Under the pieces are notes generated by a model. It saw only the letters and a program-made list of their open reading frames with translations, was not told the origin of the DNA and searched no databases. A DNA stretch of 39,747 nt from Candidatus Woesearchaeota archaeon (GTDB lineage: Archaea > Nanobdellota > Nanobdellia > Woesearchaeales > B72-G16), in contig QMQO01000009.1 in NCBI GenBank assembly GCA_003650545.1, positions 1 to 39,747 of the forward strand, written 5' to 3'. This document shows positions 18,727 through 27,500 of this stretch, piece after piece. Numbering within the stretch: the first letter of the stretch is position 1; every line of letters begins with the position of its first letter. Made by a program: the position numbers and the translations under genes.

Positions 18727-19185
18727 AAAGATTGTCAGCATAAAAAGATAATAGACTATTTATACAAAAAACAGCCAGACATCCTAATTTAAGATAGAAA
18801 GAATTAAGGTGTGTTTGAGATAACAAAGAAAAAACCAAGAGATGACTCTGATAAGTCAGTACAAAGTGAGAGTACGCTAATGAGAGTACGATAAGATTAA
18901 CAAGGGATATGGTAAACTATAATTCAATTGAGGGCAAAAGGCTTCATAAGATTAGGAAGATTAGATTTTTTATGATGGCAGAATTATAGAAGCAGATGTT
19001 TATCAGAGTGCATTAAAAGGCTTGGTTATTGTCGACATTGAGTTTAGAAGGCAGACGAATTAAAATGCAATCATGCCACTTTTGTCTTATAGACGTTTCT
19101 CAGGAGGATTATAACAGGTGGAATATTTGGAATGCTTTGTGGTAATAGTTGTGAGGATATTGAGTCACTAGGTTTAGAGATATAA
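18727..19185 (+). pseudogene. Decayed CYTH-domain protein (CyaB/thiamine-triphosphatase-like superfamily)
   Basis: Fragments in more than one frame: KDCQHKKIIDYLYKKQPDIL; GVFEITKKKPRDDSDKSVQSEST; NSIEGKRLHKIR; FYDGRIIEADVYQSALKGLVIVDIEF; GGIFGMLCGNSCEDIESLGLEI*. Order and content match a CYTH domain; interrupted by stops and frameshifts. Confidence 0.75.
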
Positions 19186-19209
19186 GAGATTTCTAAAAAG
19201 AAATCTCTT
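19184..19209. terminator. Bidirectional hairpin terminator
   Basis: AAGAGATTTCT-AAAA-AGAAATCTCTT, 11-bp perfect stem followed by T/C-rich tract, between convergent units. Confidence 0.65.
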
Positions 19210-19231
19210 TCTCTCTTTCAGTTTGTTAATT

Positions 19232-20419
19232 CTATCCATTATCTATTCCCATACCATTATCTATCCCCATATATACAATTTTTCCATTTTTAGATCTTGC
19301 AACATATAATGGGTACTTTATTTCGTGCAATTTTCTGTTTATTTTTAAATTACCAAACACACCTGAATGATTTTGTACAGACTCTAGCATATCTCTTATT
19401 TTCCATCTTGATATTTTGTCATCAAGCGATTCGATAGATCTGGCTATATATTTAACAGCATCATAACCATTAGCAGCATAGTGATTAGATCTGACTCCAT
19501 ATTTTCTTTCATATTTACTGTTAAAATCTCTTGTTTCTTGGCTTAATAACAATTCATCTTTATAGATTATAGGAGCTGTAAAATAAATATTGTTCACATA
19601 ATCTAATTGTTTGAGTGTTGTAGGAAGCGACAATGTTGAAGGACCAAGTATAACACCATCAAAATTTAATTCCTTTATTTGTCTAATTGCATTAAGGATA
19701 TGGCTATTGAATCCAACAACATAAATTGCATCGACATCCTCATTAATTAGTTTTATTATTTGTGTCTTAAAATCTGAATCGCCGATATTAAATTTCTCAC
19801 CAATTACATATTTCGCACCAACCTTACTTTGATTTTTATACAACCAATCCTGAAATGTTTTATAAACAGAATAACCAAAATCATCATTGAGATACAATAC
19901 ACCTAATTTTTCTATGTTGAGTTTTTCTAGCACCTTTATGATGGGCAATACTTCATCAACTGCAGTCGGATAATATCTGAATGTCCATTCATTTTGCGTA
20001 AAAGAAGGGGCACTTACGACTATTCCTAGTAAAGATATTTTTTCTTCTTTTGCTAAGGGTGCTACAGCCATCGAAACTGAACTTAACATTGATACTATTA
20101 CATCTACATCATCCCTGTCTTCTAGTTTATTAAAAGCCTTAACACCATCATTAGCATTGGTCCGACTGTCTTCTATTATCAATTTTAGTTTTGTTCCATG
20201 AACTCCACCTTGAGAATTAATATCGTCAATTGCTAGAAGCATACCATTCTTTACCTGCTCGCCCGGATAAGAAGCTGGCCCTGTCAATGGTAGGATTGCA
20301 CCAATTTTAATAACATTATCGTCATTTAAAGGGGTAGATATTAACATAGCCATTGCTATAATTATAGTTATTAAGATTACAATTACAGATACAAATCGAA
20401 CAAATTTTTTTTCTTTCAT
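19232..20419 (-). CDS. Branched-chain-amino-acid-type ABC substrate-binding protein (LivK/periplasmic-binding type 1 fold), membrane-anchored
   Basis: N-terminal TM; IKIGAILPLTGPASYPGEQVKNGMLLAIDDINSQGGVHGTKLKLIIEDSRTN. Confidence 0.9.
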   Translation of the reverse strand: MKEKKFVRFVSVIVILITIIIAMAMLISTPLNDDNVIKIGAILPLTGPASYPGEQVKNGMLLAIDDINSQGGVHGTKLKLIIEDSRTNANDGVKAFNKLEDRDDVDVIVSMLSSVSMAVAPLAKEEKISLLGIVVSAPSFTQNEWTFRYYPTAVDEVLPIIKVLEKLNIEKLGVLYLNDDFGYSVYKTFQDWLYKNQSKVGAKYVIGEKFNIGDSDFKTQIIKLINEDVDAIYVVGFNSHILNAIRQIKELNFDGVILGPSTLSLPTTLKQLDYVNNIYFTAPIIYKDELLLSQETRDFNSKYERKYGVRSNHYAANGYDAVKYIARSIESLDDKISRWKIRDMLESVQNHSGVFGNLKINRKLHEIKYPLYVARSKNGKIVYMGIDNGMGIDNG

Positions 20420-20541
20420 TTTTACAACCTCTCAAATTAACTACTTTCCAAGAACGAAACACAAACAGGTTTTTAATTCTTTTTTACCCTCTTTGGGAGT
20501 AGTAAAATAGCTTTAAAAAGTTCAGATTTTATACCAGTTCT

Positions 20542-21279
20542 ATGACCAATATAGAGTTACTGGAAGAAGTAGGACTAACCTTACGTGAAATAAAAGTCTA
20601 TACAGCATTGTTAGAGTTGGGATTATCTCCAGTAGGTCCTATTATAAAAAAATCTGGTATACCGAGCTCAAAAATCTATGAAACACTAAACAAGTTAATA
20701 AGAAGAGGGCTTGCTAGTTATATTATAAAACAAAATAAGAAACATTTTTGTGCAAGTGAACCAAGAACTATTTTAGATTTTTTAGAAGAGAAAAAAAAGA
20801 AAATAAAAGAAGAGATTATACCAAAATTAGAACTTTTACAAAAATTTGCTGTTAGGGAAGAGGAAGCTACAGTTTATGAAGGAATTAAAGGTATAAAATC
20901 TATCTATGAGAGGATGGTTAAACTCCTAGAGAAGAATGAAGACATACTAGTTATGGGTGCACCAGCATCTGTTCAAGAGAAGATCGAACTCTATCTTCAA
21001 AACTGGAATAAAAGAAGAATTAAGAAAGGAATCAGGCTTAAAATAATATACCTGCCTGCAGCTAAAAAATATGGTAAAATACGTGAAAAAATGAAGTTCA
21101 CAGAAGTGAGGTACCTTAGTGAAACCATTACAGCACCTGCTTGGATAGATATATTCCAAGACTTTGTTGTAACTTTTGATTTTTCAAGAGAGATCCCAAT
21201 TGCTTTTTTGATCAAAAGCAGAGCTATTTCAAAAAGCTATAGAAATTATTTTGAACTGATATGGAGACAGTGTAAGTAG
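20542..21279 (+). CDS. TrmB-family transcriptional regulator
   Basis: MTNIELLEEVGLTLREIKVYTALLELGLSPVGPIIKKSGIPSSKIYETLNKLIRRGLA; C-terminal TrmB-type sensor region. Confidence 0.9.
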   Translation: MTNIELLEEVGLTLREIKVYTALLELGLSPVGPIIKKSGIPSSKIYETLNKLIRRGLASYIIKQNKKHFCASEPRTILDFLEEKKKKIKEEIIPKLELLQKFAVREEEATVYEGIKGIKSIYERMVKLLEKNEDILVMGAPASVQEKIELYLQNWNKRRIKKGIRLKIIYLPAAKKYGKIREKMKFTEVRYLSETITAPAWIDIFQDFVVTFDFSREIPIAFLIKSRAISKSYRNYFELIWRQCK

Positions 21280-21327
21280 TTAAAAAAATTGCAAAATATG
21301 ATACGCTAAATTTACAAATCTACACCA

Positions 21328-21879
21328 TTATAGCTTTTCCATAACCATAATACTTTTCATCATGCTAAACTTAACACCAGGATAAGATTTCTCAATGTTG
21401 TCAAGCATCTTGATAATATCTAACATATACTTATCTCTTTCTTTTTTTGAAAATTTTAGTTTTTTAATCATGCAGTATTTTTCAGCTTCAGCATCAAGTA
21501 CATTTCTCAAAGGAAAAATTTCTTTTTTATTCTTTTTCCAACCCTTGCCCCTAAAAACAGCCCCAAGATAATCACTAACATAATCTTCAAGGGTTGCAGG
21601 AATCACTATTTTATTGTAACTCTTATTAATTCTCTTTAAAACCTTAAAGTTATAGTTTCTCAGTGCATTATCAAGAACATTTTTTAATACTATCGCTCCT
21701 GCGCTGTTATCATCTAACAACATGATTGTGTTTCTGATTTTAACATTATAGTCAACTCTTAATGTTTTTCTTATTCTCTTATCAACAACTTTGAGAAAAC
21801 AACCCTGACAATAGGGATTACTAGAGATGTTAACTGTTGCTTTTCTCTTGCCACATTTTCTGCAGATCATTTTATACAA
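21328..21879 (-). CDS. Ctu2/Ncs2-like tRNA 2-thiolation protein (degenerate PP-loop)
   Basis: N-terminal CRKCGKRKATVNISSNPYCQGCFLKVVDKRIRKTL zinc finger; LLDDNSAGAIVLKNVL in place of SGGxDS; IFPLRNVLDAEAEKYC. Confidence 0.6.
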   Translation of the reverse strand: MYKMICRKCGKRKATVNISSNPYCQGCFLKVVDKRIRKTLRVDYNVKIRNTIMLLDDNSAGAIVLKNVLDNALRNYNFKVLKRINKSYNKIVIPATLEDYVSDYLGAVFRGKGWKKNKKEIFPLRNVLDAEAEKYCMIKKLKFSKKERDKYMLDIIKMLDNIEKSYPGVKFSMMKSIMVMEKL

Positions 21880-21956
21880 AATTTAATATTAAAATATTTT
21901 GATAATATTTATAACCAACTCATTTAAATTACTACTAACCAGTGCACACAAACCGA

Positions 21957-21970
21957 AAAATTTATATATA
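21957..21970 (+). promoter_or_regulatory. Strong archaeal TATA box (AAAATTTATATATA region) for the RNA candidate downstream
   Basis: ccgaaaaatttatatataacc; predicted start ~25 bp downstream. Confidence 0.55.
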
Positions 21971-21992
21971 ACCGTTATTAAACTATTATCTA

Positions 21993-22095
21993 TTGAGGGA
22001 AGGTGATATGATACCTATAATACCTTCTCAAATTATATTCCTAATCTATCACCTCTTTTTCCCAAGCAAATGCCTTCGGGCATTTGCCTGGGTTT
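21993..22095 (+). ncRNA. Candidate small structured RNA with UUCG-capped 3' hairpin and mutually exclusive 5' stems
   Basis: CCCAAGCAAATGCC-TTCG-GGCATTTGCCTGGG (22061-22092, one mismatch) then TTTT. Upstream, AAGGT can pair with ACCTT (proximal), or AGGTGATA with TATCACCT (distal). Confidence 0.55.
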
Positions 22096-22209
22096 TAAAA
22101 TCACAATTTAGCTTATGCTCTCTGTTTTTGAATATCTAAATACGATTTATTTTCATACATATATTATTTTCATATACATATGTTTTTCTAATTATTTTCA
22201 TATATATGA

Positions 22210-24000
22210 TTATTTTTTCCTTTTAACCAATTTCTTACCTTTAGGTTTATAGATTTTAATAGCAACAACATTGCTTTTGTAATACAGAATCCCTATCATA
22301 AAGCCAATTATTAATCCAGCAATCAAAAATATAATTAATAACATTTTTGAATAGTGTTTGATCTCTTTCAGATCAACCTTCTCTCCAGGCTGTTCTTCTA
22401 AATATAGATCAAGGTTGCTCAATTCAAGAGAATATTCGTAGTACAACAAAGAAGAATATTTATCTGTCATATTCAGACTGTTTCCATACTCATAATAGCT
22501 ATAAGCAAGTATTGGAAAATTTCCTTTTTCAATTTGTTCCAGTAAGCTTCTTTCAACAGCTATTTTTTTTTGACCAAGGTAATTATTAATGCTATCATTA
22601 CTAACAGTGATGATACTCATATAAAAATTACTCTGAGCTTTTGCTCTGCTAGATTGGAATAAACAAAATTCATAATCCCCTATTTTAGAAGCCATTTTTG
22701 CTTCGTCAACTATTTTCTCAGCTTCTCTAAAGACACCAGGAAAGAACAAGTCAATGTACTGTACACGTTGCTCAGCTTCTGCAAGTTTAGTCGTACACGA
22801 ATTTTTCAAAGCAGAACTATCAAGCCTTAACCTTTTTCCAGGATAATCAAAAAAATCAGACCAGAATAGAGCACTCTCAAACCTTTCTATGCTGTATGCA
22901 AAGTTCATTGCAGCTACCTCACTGTTGTTTATGTTGTCTAAGCCTTTTTTTAGATGGTCCTTGGCGTCAGATAAACGCTCTCTCACAATCATCTTTGTCT
23001 GAAGATTGGTTATAGTATCAGTTTCCGCGTTTTTTATTTTTTCTTCCAAGCTAGAAATCAAGTGTTTGATTTTCAACGCTAACTTCATATAACCCTTCTC
23101 ATCTAATTTATTATTCAAAATCTCTAGATATTTCAATTGAACATTTGCACCAAAACAAAAGCTTGCAGCAGAATAAAAATTACCGTCTTTACGAGCTCTA
23201 ATAGACTTGTTAAACATTTCCATTGCACTTTCTTTAAGTTCTGTCTCATTCTCTTCTAGTTGAATCCCAACACTTTTCTCAATCAAATGTTCAGAGATTG
23301 TACAGATTTTATCTGCAATACTTTTCATCAAATTTGCATATTCACTTGTTGCAACAACATATCCACTTTTCTTTTCATACTTTGTGCCAATAAATTCCAA
23401 CATTCCATCATATAGGTTTGAAACCTCAACAACCTCAACACCTTTTTTCTTTCCATAATAAACTAAGTCAATTGTTTTATTTCCTTCTTCATATAATCTT
23501 TCTCCTATAGGGATCAAAACTTTTTTTATTTCGGCTTTAGCTGCTGCATCAATCTTTGCTTTGAGACCACCTACTGGGCCTATTACACCCCCTGAATTAA
23601 TCGTGCCAGTCACAGAAACATCTTGATCAACAGCTAAGCCATCAAGAGTTGCAATTGTTAATAATGTAATTGCGGAACCGGCACTAGGCCCACCAACTAA
23701 CGCAGACTCAGCCCTTATTGTGTAGAAAAAATCCAACTTGCTGCAATCTTTATTTAGGAAGTCACAGGCAATTTCTTTAGCAATTCTAGCAGACATCTGA
23801 GTATCTAGCTTTGTTATAGGATACGTGTCTATAAAGACGCGGCCATTTCCTTCTTCAATCTCAACAGTGAGTTCAGCAACACCACCAATAAATTCACCAT
23901 TTTGTTTTTCAGCAACAGCTAACAACTTCATCTTGTTAGAAACAGCTTGTACACTTAAAACAAGCAATAATAGTATAAGTAACCATGCGATTTTTTTCAT
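22210..24000 (-). CDS. Membrane-associated Lon-like S16 serine protease without AAA domain
   Basis: Likely start MKKIAWLLILLLLVLSVQAVSNK at 24000 (signal sequence). GGPSAGSAITLLTIATLDG catalytic Ser and GPVGGLKAKIDAAAKA catalytic Lys; C-terminal TM. Confidence 0.85.
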   Translation of the reverse strand: MKKIAWLLILLLLVLSVQAVSNKMKLLAVAEKQNGEFIGGVAELTVEIEEGNGRVFIDTYPITKLDTQMSARIAKEIACDFLNKDCSKLDFFYTIRAESALVGGPSAGSAITLLTIATLDGLAVDQDVSVTGTINSGGVIGPVGGLKAKIDAAAKAEIKKVLIPIGERLYEEGNKTIDLVYYGKKKGVEVVEVSNLYDGMLEFIGTKYEKKSGYVVATSEYANLMKSIADKICTISEHLIEKSVGIQLEENETELKESAMEMFNKSIRARKDGNFYSAASFCFGANVQLKYLEILNNKLDEKGYMKLALKIKHLISSLEEKIKNAETDTITNLQTKMIVRERLSDAKDHLKKGLDNINNSEVAAMNFAYSIERFESALFWSDFFDYPGKRLRLDSSALKNSCTTKLAEAEQRVQYIDLFFPGVFREAEKIVDEAKMASKIGDYEFCLFQSSRAKAQSNFYMSIITVSNDSINNYLGQKKIAVERSLLEQIEKGNFPILAYSYYEYGNSLNMTDKYSSLLYYEYSLELSNLDLYLEEQPGEKVDLKEIKHYSKMLLIIFLIAGLIIGFMIGILYYKSNVVAIKIYKPKGKKLVKRKK

Positions 24001-24188
24001 ACATAAAGATAAAAAAATAATATTTATAAAGATTGTGTATTTAAACCATTTAAAAATTAAAAAATAAAATAACAAAATAAAAAAATTTATATATAATGTT
24101 TGTTTTTTCAGATCTGGGAGAAGTGGGATCAACACATAAAGATAAATTTTAAGCAATATTTTAAGTAATAAAACACCAAAAGGTTAAA

Positions 24189-24323
24189 ATGCCAGCATTA
24201 AAGTACCAGGACGAGGAACAGAACAAGAGAAAGACATATATCTGTCCAGATTGTAATAGTGAGGAAGTTGAAAAACGCAATGGCGAAGTGTATTGTTTAA
24301 GATGTGGTCTAGTGTTGGAATAA
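24189..24323 (+). CDS. 44-aa TFIIB-type zinc-ribbon microprotein
   Basis: MPALKYQDEEQNKRKTYICPDCNSEEVEKRNGEVYCLRCGLVLE*; CPDC-X13-CLRCGLVL resembles the TFIIB N-terminal ribbon. Not in the ORF track (size). Confidence 0.7.
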   Translation: MPALKYQDEEQNKRKTYICPDCNSEEVEKRNGEVYCLRCGLVLE

Positions 24324-24506
24324 AATAATCTGTTAATCATTATTTCTTCCTATAAAATATCTTAGCAGCTTACTTAATCCGCCTACTTAATCCACGCGTT
24401 TTAACAATTATCTTTTCTAATATTATAATAAGAATGTTATAATAAGAAGAGACTTAATTTTTGCCTAACAAAACAAACAAAACACAAAAAAAATAGAAAT
24501 AAAAAA

Positions 24507-27500
24507 TCACTCATTTTTCTTGATATTATACTTTTTATGATTCTTGTGTGTACTTTTAAACATTCTCATCAACTCATCATACTTAGACCTCTTTGGTTTT
24601 AACAATAAAACAATGACAGAAATCAACACAATGATAATGCTGATAATAACAATAATCTCCTGTAGGGAGAATGGTAGTCTAATCTCAGCAATCCATTTTT
24701 GCTTGGGTTCAACAATTTTTTCTGATACCAAAACAGCTTTTTCAGCAGGGGCTAGAGCTACAGGTGGTTCTTTTTCAGTCACTTCTGGTTTTTTTTCTAC
24801 ACTTGGTGCTGGAGCTTTGAACCCCTTCACTGTGATTGCAAAATAACTAAATCCAGGGGTTTCAGCTTCGTAATAAATATATTGGCTATCTTCTCTAATC
24901 ACTTTTGTGGGAAGTTCGTTCCAGCTGCCATTATAGCGTGCAAGTGTAACATTGTTAACATTAATACCATTATTTGAAATCCATAATTTGCTAACCTCAA
25001 ACCTAACTTTTGCAACCAAGATATTCTCAGTAGGGATATTTGTACTGATATTGACGTAGGCCCCAACAAAACCTTCTATTTCAGGTACTGTTAATTTGCC
25101 AACCTGTGCAACAGTAAACTTAGCGTCTGTAAAGTCTATGTTAAGTTTTACTTTTAAAGCATCAATACCCAGTACATCAAAGCTGACTGTCTTTTCAGTA
25201 TTAGCTCTAATCGTTGCATAAATCTTGGTAGTTGCATTTACAAAAACACTAGGAATGTAAGTTGCAAAACTCCCTCCTCCACCACTGCTACCACCTCCAC
25301 TGGTTGATGTAATTGTACAGCTTTGGCTTTCTTCAGGTTTATTATTGATAGTGCCACAGTTGTTTACGTCAGTACAAGTTCTGGTTTGGGTCCCACTAGA
25401 ACAAGAACTCCAACTTGTGCAGCTCCAAGACTCGGTGCATTGTTGCTTAACAGCCGAATGTACTAAGCCTGAGACTTTGTATTGTGTATCATTTGTAGAA
25501 AGCGCACAACTATAATCGCCACTTGTACCTGGACAGATTATATAATATTCATTTGTATCATTACACCCATCACTTATCTGTGTTAAACTAGAAACCTCTT
25601 CATCCTTTATACATACACTTGTCTTGTTGGTGTCTATTATATCAACATAAATACTTTTTTTAACACTTTGAGAACTTAAATCCAATCCGCGAACAATAAC
25701 ACTACCAATAGTGCTTGTTGAGTTCTGTACTTTTATACTTATGTCTGCAAGATTCAAGGTTTCATTCTTGCTAAAGTTGAAATCAAATCGTACAATAGGC
25801 TTGCTTGCATTACCTATCATGACAATCCTTGTCCCGTTAAATAGCTTACTAAGATTGGTTTCACCGTCAATAGTAACATTAACCGCTTCTACATTTATAT
25901 CTATATTAGAGGCAATTCCATTTAGTGTATCCTGATTATCGATTATACCATCGTTATCATCATCTGTATCGTTTATGTCTGGTGTTCCATCATCGTCTGT
26001 GTCTCTTACTATTATAAACCTGGTTTGGTTAAAACCAGTCAGTGAGGCGGAATCAATAGACCAGACATCGATTGTGTGAGTTGTATAGTTATATAACGAA
26101 ACAACAGTCGCTATTGAAGAACAATTATTACACAGTGTAGCATTTGCTTCTGTATCTAATCTATATATTGAATCTACAGGTTCGCTAAATGTCACATTCA
26201 GCCAGACGTTTGGAGAGCTTCTTGTTATTGTCGATCCGTTCTGTGGACTATTAATGATCACATCTGGATTAGTAATATCTTGACAGCTTGTTGCATTATC
26301 TATGCAGGTTTCCTGAAGAGAACATGCATCATGTAATACCCAATCACCTTGCAATGCCAATGTTCCATCACAAGCACCAGTACCTGTACCGCAATATTGC
26401 ACAATGCTCTGCTTCCAGAGATCATCCCCTAGGGCTGTTCCGTTTGGACACCCATAGTCTACACCATAACTTGCATTACAAATAGTTGTCCCTGGATCAT
26501 TCACATAGCTGTCACAACTGGCGAAGATAATGCTTCCATTTCCATCACAAGTGTTATTAACGTCATAATAGTTTCTACATATAGTATCAAGATAATCACA
26601 GTCTGTGGTATTTACATATGTTCCAGACGGCATGTTGGTGTAATTGTTACATATTCCATAATTAATTCCGCCAGAGCCATCACAAGTTGTGTTTGTATCG
26701 TGGTAGTCTCTACATATATTATCTAAATAATCGCAATCAGTGGTGTTAATAACATACCCGTTTGGTTTATATAATGCAACGTGGCATCCAGTAGTACTAT
26801 TAAAAATATAGCTAATGCAAGTCACGTTAGCAGGTAGATTAACCAGACTCTCGTTATCGCATTGATCTAATGCATCGCACAGACCGTCACCATCAGTATC
26901 TATGTTTGAAATTGTTGCAATAAAAACATAACTTACATTGTACTCTCCATCTCCCGCGGTTGCTGTTACAGCTGCAGCACCATACCAACATCCGGCTGAG
27001 CTAACATTAATCCTATTTCCGTTTAAGGAGCTTACAACATTCGTTTCGTTATCAGATACATAATAAAGTAAGGTTTTGTTATCTACGTCAGAGAAATAAT
27101 TAGTCAAGTTAGCCGTCATATTATAGCTGTTCTGTTGTACAACTATATTAGGAATAGATGTAATAACAACAGGAGCATCATTCACAGCAGTTACAGTGAC
27201 AGTGAAATCATCTGATGTATTATATTGTCCGTCTCCTGCTGTAACATTTACAACACCAACACCAAAATATTCAGTATTGGGTGTCACATTAATTACATTT
27301 CCTGTTATCAAACCAACAGATATGTTAGGATTAGAGCTTGTCAGATAATAAGTTATTGTGCTATCAGGATCAGAAAAATGATCGTCTAAGTCAACCGTTG
27401 TATTGAACTCATCCTCAACAATCGTCATGTCTGAGAGTGGGACATCCAATGTTGGTGGATCATTAACTGCAAGAGTAAAGGTTCTATTATTTACCCCCCA

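Noticed and set aside
22008-22142. 44-codon ORF MIPIIPSQIIFLIYHLFFPSK... in the RNA candidate
   Set aside because: SD-to-ATG spacing is too short and the ORF reads through the strong UUCG hairpin; structure explains the sequence better.
22210-24156. ORF-track start at 24156 for the S16 protease
   Set aside because: The first 52 residues are low-complexity and cover the probable promoter; an internal Met at 24000 begins a proper signal peptide.
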